Shown piece after piece: positions 7,701 through 15,239 of a stretch of 26,338 nucleotides of DNA. A model generated the notes under the pieces. The model was not told where the DNA came from, made no database searches, and saw only the letters and a program-made list of their open reading frames with translations. The stretch's first letter is position 1. Each line of letters opens with the position of its first letter. The DNA comes from an uncultured Clostridium sp. (GTDB taxonomy: Bacteria > Bacillota > Clostridia > TANB77 > CAG-508), in the NCBI GenBank assembly GCA_902492105.1, contig CABUKD010000030.1, positions 1-26,338 of the forward strand. The letters run 5' to 3'. The position numbers and the translations under genes were made by a program.

Positions 7701-7776
7701 TGGAGCTACTGGGCAGAATCGAACTGCCGACCTACAGGTTACGAATCTGTTGCTCTACCAACTGAGCTACAGTAGC
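7701..7776 (-). tRNA. tRNA-Thr (anticodon CGT)
   Basis: The minus strand folds as a complete 76-nt tRNA with encoded CCA. Acceptor GCTACTG pairs with CAGTAGC, D stem GCTC with GAGC, and T stem GGCAG with CTGCC around TTCGATT. The anticodon loop TTCGTAA gives CGT, reading ACG threonine codons. The anticodon stem ACAGA/CCTGT has one mismatch, A31 against C39, at the loop end. The discriminator base is T. Confidence 0.93.
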
Positions 7777-7784
7777 ATTTATTG

Positions 7785-7816
7785 GTAAGAACACAAATTA
7801 AAATTTGTGTTCTTAC
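7785..7816. terminator. Perfect 15-bp hairpin between the tRNA gene and the surface operon
   Basis: GTAAGAACACAAATT (7785-7799) pairs perfectly with 7802-7816 around AA, followed on the + strand by TTTATTT. On the minus strand it lies 74 bp after the stop of the 7890-9533 gene and 8 bp before the tRNA, without a U-run in that direction. It could end the minus-strand operon, end read-through from the Fic gene, or serve as a processing site before the tRNA. Confidence 0.5.
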
Positions 7817-7889
7817 TTTATTTACATACCTTATACTGTCTAAAAATTAGAACTTCATTTTTATTTTCTTGAGTTTTTGCAATTTATGT

Positions 7890-9533
7890 CTATCTAGAAT
7901 GTCTTCCTCTTGGGCGTTTTGGTTTTTCATCTAATTCTGAGGTATCTAAGAATTCATCTAGTGTTGCTTCTTTTTTAGGCTTTTTCTCTTTTTTAGTTTT
8001 TTCCACTTCAGCTTCTTGTTGTGATTCTATTTCTTCTTTTTGCCTCTTTTTAGTTTGCTTTGTATTTTCTTCTTCATTATTTGTTTGTGTTAGTGGTGAA
8101 GTATAAGGATTGTCTATCTCCTCTTCTTCATAGGTAGCACTATTTTTTCTTTTTCTAAAGATAACAACTACTATAATAATAACAATAATAGTAGCCAAGA
8201 CAATTCCTCCACAAATTAGATAAAATTGAATATTATCTTTATTTTCTATTGCTTCTGATGGCATAATTACTTTAATTTGGTAAGTTGCTGTTTGGCTTCC
8301 ATCTGCAGAAGTAACAAGGATAGTAACCATGTTTTCTCCTTCTACAAAATTTTCATTGCCTATAATTTCTACAGTTGCATCTTCTTGGTTTGGTGTTGCT
8401 GTAATATTTAAATTCTTAACTGAAATATTTAAGTTTAATTCATAAGAATGGGTATCAGGATTAAATATACCAGCAAAGTCTACTCTTGAAATTTCTAGGT
8501 TAGATAATTTTAAAACAGAATTATCTACTACATTCGCACTTTCGCCTTTTATTGCTTTAATAGTATATTCTTTTGTAGTTCCATCTTCTGCAGTTACTGT
8601 AATTGTTATGGTATTTTCTCCATCTTGTAAATCTTTATTACCATCTATTTCAACTTCTGCTTCTCCACTTTCTGCTTGTGCATCAATTGTTAATTCTGTT
8701 ACCTCTTCTGCTAACTGTACAGTATACTCCGTAACATCTTTACTAAAGCTTGGTTCTAGAGTAATCCCTTCAATTGTTAAAGAAGCTAAGTCATTATTAT
8801 CTGATTTTTCAGTTTCTTTGGTTTCTTGTGGTTTTGTATTAGATACTAAATAATTAGCTATATATCTTGTAGCCCCATTATAGGTTACACGATACCATAC
8901 ATATCCATTAATAGTTTCAGATGATGTTCCTGTTAAGGTAAGTGCTGTTCCTGCAGGTACTGTTGTAGCACTACTGCTTGTTGACCAACTAGAACGTAAA
9001 TTAGCAGTTTGAGTTGTATAAACTGTTCTGTTGGCACTCGTAAAAGTTGGAGTTTTAGTGGTGGTACTTCCACTACTACTTCCTCCACTGCTTGAACTTT
9101 CTCCTGAAGAACTACTTCCGCTAGATGATGAACTACCGCTACTTGTTGATTTTTCTTTTACTGTAACTGTAAATGTTTTAGTAACATTTAATTTATTTGA
9201 GCTATCATCTAAGTCCGTCATATCACTAGAAGTTACTGTAATTGTTGAAGTTCCTGCTTTTGCAGCTTTTAATGTTAAGGTTAAGCTTTGATTTTCAATC
9301 CATTCTGAATTGCTTCCAGATGATAAAGTAACAGCTGAACCACTAATGCTTACGTTATACATTCCTGCTGCATTATCTGCATTCATAGTGATTGTTATAC
9401 TATCTCCTACTGTTGCAGAAGTTTTTGAAATTGATGCATTAAAACTTGCAGCTTTACTATCGCTTTGTAAAACAACTAATAACATTAGTATAGTGATTAC
9501 TATAGTTAGAAATATTTTTATATTTTTTTTCAT
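7890..9533 (-). CDS. Membrane-anchored surface protein with Ig-like, SH3-like and two cadherin-like beta-sandwich domains
   Basis: The 547-residue protein has a signal peptide (1-29, ending SKAAS), an Ig-like domain (about 30-126), a Ser/Gly linker (129-160), an SH3b-like domain (about 163-231, TANLRSS ... VWYRVTYNG), and two cadherin-like beta-sandwich domains (about 249-329 and 340-424; each has the LxxLxI ... YxxxL and DGENTITITVTAEDGTTKEY-type pattern). A transmembrane helix (about 436-460) and a Lys/Glu-rich cytoplasmic tail (461-547) follow. The topology is outside-to-inside anchoring rather than LPXTG sorting. AGGAGG lies seven bases before the ATG and contains the stop codon of the upstream glucosaminidase gene, so the two are translationally close and surely co-transcribed. 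Role in wall binding or adhesion is inference; no catalytic residues are seen. Confidence 0.85.
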   Translation of the reverse strand: MKKNIKIFLTIVITILMLLVVLQSDSKAASFNASISKTSATVGDSITITMNADNAAGMYNVSISGSAVTLSSGSNSEWIENQSLTLTLKAAKAGTSTITVTSSDMTDLDDSSNKLNVTKTFTVTVKEKSTSSGSSSSSGSSSSGESSSSGGSSSGSTTTKTPTFTSANRTVYTTQTANLRSSWSTSSSATTVPAGTALTLTGTSSETINGYVWYRVTYNGATRYIANYLVSNTKPQETKETEKSDNNDLASLTIEGITLEPSFSKDVTEYTVQLAEEVTELTIDAQAESGEAEVEIDGNKDLQDGENTITITVTAEDGTTKEYTIKAIKGESANVVDNSVLKLSNLEISRVDFAGIFNPDTHSYELNLNISVKNLNITATPNQEDATVEIIGNENFVEGENMVTILVTSADGSQTATYQIKVIMPSEAIENKDNIQFYLICGGIVLATIIVIIIVVVIFRKRKNSATYEEEEIDNPYTSPLTQTNNEEENTKQTKKRQKEEIESQQEAEVEKTKKEKKPKKEATLDEFLDTSELDEKPKRPRGRHSR

Positions 9534-9544
9534 TAGAAATCCTC

Positions 9545-11722
9545 CTATTTAACAGTAATTGTTTCTTTGTTTCTTATAAAATTCTTAATTTTTACATAAT
9601 CTGAGGAATCCATATTACCGTCGCTATTAGCATCTGCTCCTTCTTTTTGACTATCCGTTAATTTTTCTTTTCCTCTTATTCCGTTTTTCACTCTAACATA
9701 ATCGGATGAATCTACATTTCCATCACCATTGGAATCTCCCAATACAATTACTGTATAAGTTTTTCCATCATATGTTAAGCTATACCCTGTACCTACATTG
9801 CTACTGTTAGCAATAGTAGAACTTCCATTTTTTACAACTGCACCTTCATGTACTTTTTTAATATCACTTACTTTTATGTTAGGTTCACAAATCATATTAC
9901 TTTCTTCTATTTTAAATCCATTTGTTGTTCCACCACCAGAATTGTTTCCACCATCTAAAGACTCAATCCAAGCTTCTTTAGTGTCTGGATCTTCTCTTAC
10001 CACATACCCTACTACACCACTAGAAGTAGTTACCTTGTCCCAAGTATATTTAGTATCAGAACTTTTTACATCTTTTTCTGTTCTAGTTAATATAGTTCCT
10101 TTAGCAACTGCTTTTAAAATATCAGATTTTGTACTTGGCTCTCTTCTTATATTAATACCATCACCGCATACTACTTTTACTTTATCTACTTGACTAGTTT
10201 CTGGATCATATGGTTCTATATAGCCTGTTCCTACATAACCATAAGTATCATCTGAAAGTTTTACACGGTACCAAGCTTCTCCATCTACATTTTCATATTT
10301 ACCTTTTTCTACTACTGTTAGCATTTGACCTGGAGAAAGTAATTTAATAATGGTTGTAGTAATATTTCCTTTTGTTCCTGGTCCATTTCTAAAATTGGTA
10401 TATGCTGAAACTATATAAGTTTCATTACAATTACTTTGAAGAGAAATTTGTGTTAAATACTCTCTAGAAATATATCCTTTTTTTCCATCATTTAATACTA
10501 CTTTATCCCAATACCTTCCACTAGAGTCTTTGCTATTATCTAACTCTATTCTTAATATTTTAGTACCTTTTTTTAAGGTAGTAATTGCAGAATAATTGGT
10601 TCCTTTTCCACTTTGAACACATACATCATTTGCATTAATTTGCACATCTTGTGTAACAATAGTTTCCATTCCAGGCATTGAAGCTTTTTGCTCTGGCATG
10701 TTGTCATAAACTGGAATTTTAAATTTTATTTTTGAAGTTTTGGTAAGCATTCCCATTTCTCTATAGGCTTCTCTAATTGCTTCTCCTTCGTTTTTAGAAG
10801 CTGCTACATTTTGCATATATTGCCATACATAATAGTCATCTTCTGGAACAACATCAAATTTTTGGAAATATAAGGTGTCTTGCCCACTACTTATGTAGTC
10901 ATTTGCAAGTGTTGCGGCTCCACCCATAATAGATTTTTCTGGATCTGTCCATCCTTTATTTTTAGCCCATTCTAAGCAGTTTTCCATTACTTCAAAATCT
11001 GTCTCTGCTCCAAATGCTCCAACATTAAAGTAATTATAGTAACCTTTATATATTCCACCACATTCACTCCAAGTTCCTGTAATAGCAGTACTACCAGTTG
11101 TTCCTTGTTCTTGGCGTATTCTAGAAGCTAAATGATATGGGCTTATATTATATTTTTTTGCTGCTTCCATAATAACATCTATATAAGTTTTATCTATTGT
11201 TTTCTTTTTTCCATTAGTGTCATAATATGTAATTTTTCCTTGCATATAATTACAATCTGAAAAAATTGTTTCTACTCCTGATTTTGTTTGAATATCTGGG
11301 TCATATGTTAGTTGTTCAAATTGAAAAATATAGTCTTCATTTAAAGAATTTCTAGGATCCATGTAATATGCTACAGCTGCTGTAGAAGCACAAGACCAAC
11401 CTGCGCCACCTGTACCACAAGAACATTTCCATGCACTACCACTGCTAGATGAAACTTGATTTAGATTATGGTGTCCTGTTGATTCTTCTATAATAGCTTC
11501 TGGCCAACTAAGACCTGTGTCATACAATTCAAATTCCCAGTTTGGATATTTTTCTTGTAAGTCTTTAAGCAATTCTTCATATCCCGGATAATTTTTAAAT
11601 TTACTATCATAACTTGCTTGCGTTTTTGTAGTAAAAAATAGAGAAAATAAGCTTGCTAATAATAAAATTATTAATAAAGAACTAATTAATTTAGTAATCA
11701 TAAAAATGCTTTTGGGTAACAT
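9545..11722 (-). CDS. Secreted glucosaminidase-like peptidoglycan hydrolase with SH3 domains and C-terminal dockerin
   Basis: The 725-residue protein has a signal peptide (cleavage near TQAS, 34-37) and then a lysozyme-like catalytic region (about 40-325) of the N-acetylglucosaminidase type. YNISPYHLASRIRQEQG places Glu205 as the likely general acid; YYNYFNVGAFG (228-238) and AATLANDYI (269-277) match the family. Three bacterial SH3-like modules follow (about 355-427, 435-503, 513-576), then a spacer domain (602-660). A type I dockerin (661-719) has two calcium-loop repeats, GDSNGDGNVDSSDYVRVKN and ADANSDGNMDSSDYVKIKN. It would cleave wall glycan outside the cell. AGGAGG sits five bases before the ATG, and a sigma-A promoter lies at 11871-11899. 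The cadherin-type membrane gene follows after 11 bp. No typical cohesin is seen in the window. Confidence 0.9.
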   Translation of the reverse strand: MLPKSIFMITKLISSLLIILLLASLFSLFFTTKTQASYDSKFKNYPGYEELLKDLQEKYPNWEFELYDTGLSWPEAIIEESTGHHNLNQVSSSSGSAWKCSCGTGGAGWSCASTAAVAYYMDPRNSLNEDYIFQFEQLTYDPDIQTKSGVETIFSDCNYMQGKITYYDTNGKKKTIDKTYIDVIMEAAKKYNISPYHLASRIRQEQGTTGSTAITGTWSECGGIYKGYYNYFNVGAFGAETDFEVMENCLEWAKNKGWTDPEKSIMGGAATLANDYISSGQDTLYFQKFDVVPEDDYYVWQYMQNVAASKNEGEAIREAYREMGMLTKTSKIKFKIPVYDNMPEQKASMPGMETIVTQDVQINANDVCVQSGKGTNYSAITTLKKGTKILRIELDNSKDSSGRYWDKVVLNDGKKGYISREYLTQISLQSNCNETYIVSAYTNFRNGPGTKGNITTTIIKLLSPGQMLTVVEKGKYENVDGEAWYRVKLSDDTYGYVGTGYIEPYDPETSQVDKVKVVCGDGINIRREPSTKSDILKAVAKGTILTRTEKDVKSSDTKYTWDKVTTSSGVVGYVVREDPDTKEAWIESLDGGNNSGGGTTNGFKIEESNMICEPNIKVSDIKKVHEGAVVKNGSSTIANSSNVGTGYSLTYDGKTYTVIVLGDSNGDGNVDSSDYVRVKNGIRGKEKLTDSQKEGADANSDGNMDSSDYVKIKNFIRNKETITVK

Positions 11723-11870
11723 TTTTTCCTCCTAATTATAAAGTATATTTTTGTTTTTGCCTTTAGTATTTTGAGTTTTTATAACTTTTGCAATTTGTTT
11801 TTTGCCTTATTTTATTGTTGTAATTGCTATATAGTCATCATTATTTTTTTACAACAATTTTTACAAAAAT

Positions 11871-11899
11871 AGTATAACATTCTTCCTTTTTTGCGTCAA
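11871..11899 (-). promoter_or_regulatory. Sigma-A promoter of the glucosaminidase operon
   Basis: On the minus strand TTGACG and TATACT are spaced 17 bp, with TGT before the -10 box (extended -10). The predicted start near 11864 leaves a 5' leader of about 140 nt, AT-rich, with no riboswitch consensus that I recognise. Confidence 0.75.
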
Positions 11900-11990
11900 T
11901 TAAAAATGAAAAAAAAGTGAATTTTGTCAAAATATTTACACAAAATTCACAAATATTTTTCATGTATTCATTATGGTTTTACTGCATACT

Positions 11991-12167
11991 TTATCTGTTG
12001 CAACCACAGCCACAACCAAAATTAGTGAATAGTAATAAAAATACTATAATAAAGAATAAAATAGTATTGTCATTACCACATCCACAACCATTAAATAAAT
12101 TATTAAAAAGTCCTCCACAGCGTCCATTATTATTGCATGAGCAACCACAATCTCTTTCTTCTGGCAT
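11991..12167 (-). CDS. Cysteine-rich 58-residue membrane peptide
   Basis: The start is the ATG at 12167, which has AAAGGAGG eight bases upstream; a longer in-frame reading to 12290 has no ribosome binding site there. The peptide has nine cysteines in CxC-type clusters (7, 9, 11, 17, 28, 30, 52, 54, 56), Asn/Gly-rich spacing, and one hydrophobic helix (about 35-50, TILFFIIVFLLLFTNF) between the clusters. Short proteins of this design occur in spore-forming Clostridia, but I cannot name a characterised family. Its -10 region contains CATACTAT on the minus strand (12207-12200), which would suit either a sporulation sigma factor or a weak sigma-A promoter with TTGTAA 18 bp upstream. It is divergent from the U32 gene. 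Metal binding or crosslinking in the spore envelope is speculation. Confidence 0.75.
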   Translation of the reverse strand: MPEERDCGCSCNNNGRCGGLFNNLFNGCGCGNDNTILFFIIVFLLLFTNFGCGCGCNR

Positions 12168-12308
12168 ATTTTTTCCTCCTTTTATTTGAATTCTATATAA
12201 TAGTATGCAAAAAAAGAAAAATGTGTTACAATAAGTACGGCATAAAAATACAGAAATAAAGAACAAAAGAGGTTTATTTATAAAATACAAAATGGAGGAT
12301 TTTTTGAG

Positions 12309-14759
12309 ATGAATAAAATAGAGCTTCTATCCCCTGTTGGAGATTGGGATTGCTTAAAAGCTGCTGTTCAAAATGGTGCCGATTGTGTTTATTTTGGTGT
12401 AAATGAATTTAATGCTAGAATTTTTGCTGCTAACTTTACTATGCAAGATATGCAAAAAGCCATTGATTATTGCAAAATTAGAAATGTAAAAACCAATTTA
12501 ACATTGAATACCTTAATTAAAAATTCCGAATTTGAATCAGCTTTTTTACTTGCTAAAACTGCCTATGAAGCTGGAATTGATGCCATTATTGTACAAGATT
12601 TAGGTTTGGCTAAATTTTTAATAGAACAGCTTCCAGACTTGCCAATTCATGCAAGTACACAAATGACCGCCCATAATTTGCAAGGTGTTTTAGAATTAGA
12701 AAAATTAGGATTTAAAAGAGCTGTTCTTTCTCGTGAACTTTCCATTGACGAAATAGAACATATTTGTCATAATACTCATATTGAAATAGAAACTTTTATC
12801 CATGGAGCATTATGTATTAGTTACTCTGGCCAATGCTTATTTTCCAGTGTAGTTGGTGGTCGTTCTGCTAACCGCGGAAAATGTGCTGGTCCTTGTAGAC
12901 TTCCTTATGAATTGCAAGCCGAAAACAATCAGACTCACGAAACCAAAACTTTAGATAAAGGTTATTTGCTTAGTCCCAAAGACTTATGTGGTCTTGCCTA
13001 TATTCCTCGTTTAATACAGGCAGGCGTTACTTGTTTAAAAATAGAAGGACGTATGAAAAGCCCTGAATATGTAGCAACTGTTACCAGAATTTATCGTAAA
13101 TATATTGATATGTATTATAATAACCAAGATTTTATTATTGATGAAAAAGATTATATGGAATTAATGCAAGTATTTAATCGTGGTGGATTTTCTAGTGGGC
13201 ATTTGGATTCTAAGCCTAATAGACACTTAATCTATCCTGAAAAACCTAATAATATTGGAATTGAGCTTGGCAATATTCAAAAATATAATAGTAATAAAGG
13301 CTATATTACCTTAAAACTAGAAGAACCTTTACAAATTGGAGATTCTATTGCAGTTTCTAAAGAAAGTTTCAAATATTTTGTATCTGAATTGATGAGCAAA
13401 AATCAAAATTTAAGAGAAGCCTCTAGCGGTATGACTGTAACAATAGGTCGTATGAAAGGAAATATTCAAGTTGGCGATAAAGTATTTCGTATTGCTAGTA
13501 AAGAATTGAGCGAAAAGGCAAAAAATTCATATAGTAATTGTGAAAATAAAAAGGTAGCTTTAAATTGTAATGTAACGATTCAGAAAAACAAGCCAATTAC
13601 AATGGAAGTATTTACCACTAACGAAATGCATCCTATTGGTTTGTACCATGGTATTCGTATAGAAAAAACTTCAAATATTCTTCCAATAGAAGCTTTAAAG
13701 ACGCCTATTAGTGTAGAAAGAGTAGTAAAACAAATTTCAAAAACCAATAATACCCCCTATTATTTTGAGAATATAAAGGTATTTTTAGATGATGGCTTAT
13801 ATGTGCCAAGTATTAGTACTTTAAATGAACTAAGAAGAAATGTTTTAGAAGAATTGCAACAGCAAATCATTCAAAAAGCCAAAAGAAAGCTTCCTTTTGT
13901 CTCTTGTAAACAAGGGGAAACTATTACCTATATTCCAAAATTGGAACATCCTAACATTTCATTATCTTTAAGGCATTTATTTGTAGATTATGATTATACA
14001 AAATTAGAAAAAGGAAAAATTAGCAGAATTTATCTTGCTTTAAAGTTGTTTGTAGATAAAAAATATACAGCTATTATAGACTACTTATCAGAAAATTATG
14101 ATTTATACATTTATTTACCAACTATTATTAAAGCAAATTATAAAAATATTTTAATTAATTCCTTAGATAATATAACTTCTAGGTTTTCGATTAAAGGATT
14201 CGTACTTTCTAATTTAGCAGACTTTGCCTTTTTGGAAAAATATAAAGGGCAATATGATTTTGTAGGGAACTATTCCTTAAATGTGTTTAATAATCATACC
14301 ATGGAAGAATATAGAAAGCTAGGATTAAATCGAATTACGCTATCTAGAGAATTAAATGTAGAAGGAATTAGTGAAATTTTATCTACTTCTGATTTAGATA
14401 CAGAATTAATTGTTTATGGCAATCTTCCTATTATGGCAACCAATTATTGCTTTTTAGGAAAAACAAATGCCTGCTACCCTGATTGTGGAGTTAATTGTAA
14501 TAAGGATAACACTTATTATTTAAAAGATAGAATGGGGTTACGCTTTAGAGTGATTCCTGATAATATTCAAACTGTAAGCTTAATTTGTAATAGTAAAACC
14601 CTTTCTATTACAACCAAGGATTTGCCTATTACCTCTGTAAGAATTGATATGATTGATGAAACAATTGAACAAATGAACCATGTTATTAAAAGTGCATATA
14701 ACAGAGAAAAATTAGAAGGAAATCAATATACAAATGGGAATTTTTATAGAGAAGTATAG
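12309..14759 (+). CDS. U32 family peptidase / RlhA-like protein
   Basis: The 816-residue protein starts with the U32 pattern IELLSPVGDWDCLKAAVQNG and has the family signature region 169-202: ISYSGQCLFSS, GGRSANRGKCAGPCRLPYEL. Cysteines 169, 176, 192 and 196 are candidates for the iron-sulfur/metal ligands known in this family. LKIEGRMKSPEYVA (243-256) is also characteristic. The middle part matches the collagenase-like DUF3656 type of insert, and the C-terminal third contains a second U32-like segment with CFLGKTNACYPDCGVNC. Family knowledge: members of this kind, such as RlhA, act in prephenate-dependent hydroxylation of 23S rRNA, and others modify tRNA; true collagenase activity is doubtful. 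GGAGG precedes the ATG by ten bases. The gene stands alone on the + strand and ends at a strong hairpin. Confidence 0.9.
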   Translation: MNKIELLSPVGDWDCLKAAVQNGADCVYFGVNEFNARIFAANFTMQDMQKAIDYCKIRNVKTNLTLNTLIKNSEFESAFLLAKTAYEAGIDAIIVQDLGLAKFLIEQLPDLPIHASTQMTAHNLQGVLELEKLGFKRAVLSRELSIDEIEHICHNTHIEIETFIHGALCISYSGQCLFSSVVGGRSANRGKCAGPCRLPYELQAENNQTHETKTLDKGYLLSPKDLCGLAYIPRLIQAGVTCLKIEGRMKSPEYVATVTRIYRKYIDMYYNNQDFIIDEKDYMELMQVFNRGGFSSGHLDSKPNRHLIYPEKPNNIGIELGNIQKYNSNKGYITLKLEEPLQIGDSIAVSKESFKYFVSELMSKNQNLREASSGMTVTIGRMKGNIQVGDKVFRIASKELSEKAKNSYSNCENKKVALNCNVTIQKNKPITMEVFTTNEMHPIGLYHGIRIEKTSNILPIEALKTPISVERVVKQISKTNNTPYYFENIKVFLDDGLYVPSISTLNELRRNVLEELQQQIIQKAKRKLPFVSCKQGETITYIPKLEHPNISLSLRHLFVDYDYTKLEKGKISRIYLALKLFVDKKYTAIIDYLSENYDLYIYLPTIIKANYKNILINSLDNITSRFSIKGFVLSNLADFAFLEKYKGQYDFVGNYSLNVFNNHTMEEYRKLGLNRITLSRELNVEGISEILSTSDLDTELIVYGNLPIMATNYCFLGKTNACYPDCGVNCNKDNTYYLKDRMGLRFRVIPDNIQTVSLICNSKTLSITTKDLPITSVRIDMIDETIEQMNHVIKSAYNREKLEGNQYTNGNFYREV

Positions 14760-14788
14760 AAAAAGGAACACCAAGCGTGTTCCTTTTT
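14760..14788. terminator. Bidirectional intrinsic terminator between the U32 and RNHCP genes
   Basis: AAAAAGGAACAC pairs perfectly over 12 bp with GTGTTCCTTTTT around CAAGC. The stem begins directly after the U32 stop and lies seven bases from the stop of the convergent RNHCP gene. The A-run and T-run serve both directions. Confidence 0.9.
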
Positions 14789-14795
14789 CTATAAA

Positions 14796-15104
14796 TTAAT
14801 GTCGTGCTGTTAATTCAATTAGTAAGTCCTTATTATCATCATTAGCAGCCTTATTTTTACGAATGGCTCCACATTTTTGACAACGATAAATAATAACATA
14901 GCCTTTTTTGCTATCTAGTTCAACAGAAATTGGTTCTAATAAACCATGGCATGTTTCTTCCCTATCTCCCGGATTAATATCCACATGCTTAGAATGTAAG
15001 CAATAATTACAATGATTGCGGCAAGTGTATCCTAATGGCTCTACTTTTTTCCCACAATTTTCACAAATAAATCCTTCATCTATTTTTGTAAATTTTCTTC
15101 CCAT
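14796..15104 (-). CDS. RNHCP domain zinc-ribbon-like protein
   Basis: The 102-residue protein begins MGRKFTKIDEGFICENCG and contains RNHCNYCLHSKHVD (29-42), the signature that names the RNHCP family. Eight cysteines (14, 17, 28, 32, 35, 52, 75, 78) plus histidines suggest two zinc sites. The domain is short and its function is unknown; nucleic-acid binding is often supposed. The ATG at 15104 is chosen because AAGGAG lies ten bases upstream. The frame stays open to 15242, but that extension runs through palindromic repeat DNA and has low-complexity Lys/Asn codons. The gene is downstream of the nucleoside kinase on the same strand, with the repeats between them. Confidence 0.88.
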   Translation of the reverse strand: MGRKFTKIDEGFICENCGKKVEPLGYTCRNHCNYCLHSKHVDINPGDREETCHGLLEPISVELDSKKGYVIIYRCQKCGAIRKNKAANDDNKDLLIELTARH

Positions 15105-15121
15105 TTTCTTATTTCTCCTTT

Positions 15122-15202
15122 TCAGCCAAGAGGGACACTCCTTGTTTTTATTTACTTGTATTTTCTTTTTTCTTTTGAAGAAGGAGTGTCCCCAGTGGTT
15201 GA
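15122..15202. repeat. Long inverted repeat with GGGACACTCCTT core
   Basis: Arms 15122-15143 and 15181-15202 match at 18 of 22 positions as an inverted repeat, sharing GGGACACTCCTT. They enclose 37 bp of T-rich DNA. The outer parts read TCAGCCA / TGGTTGA. The layout resembles the REP-like pair at 5959-6031, but with a different core sequence. Confidence 0.75.
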
Positions 15203-15239
15203 TTTTCGACCAAAAAGGAACGTCCCTATTGGTCGAAAA
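15203..15239. repeat. REP-like palindrome with GGGACGTTCCTTT core, overlapping the end of the nucleoside kinase gene
   Basis: TTTTCGACCAA (15203-15213) pairs with TTGGTCGAAAA (15229-15239) around a 15-nt loop that holds the AGGGACGTTCCTTT core on the minus strand. On that strand the right arm encodes the final residues VFDQ and the stop TAG of the gene starting at 16869. Confidence 0.85.

Noticed and set aside
11723..11864. Riboswitch in the 140-nt leader of the glucosaminidase operon
   Set aside because: I looked for c-di-GMP and other class cores and found only AT-rich sequence without a conserved junction.
11991..12290. 99-residue version of the cysteine-rich peptide
   Set aside because: The upstream part covers the divergent promoter region and lacks a ribosome binding site, while AAAGGAGG precedes the ATG at 12167.
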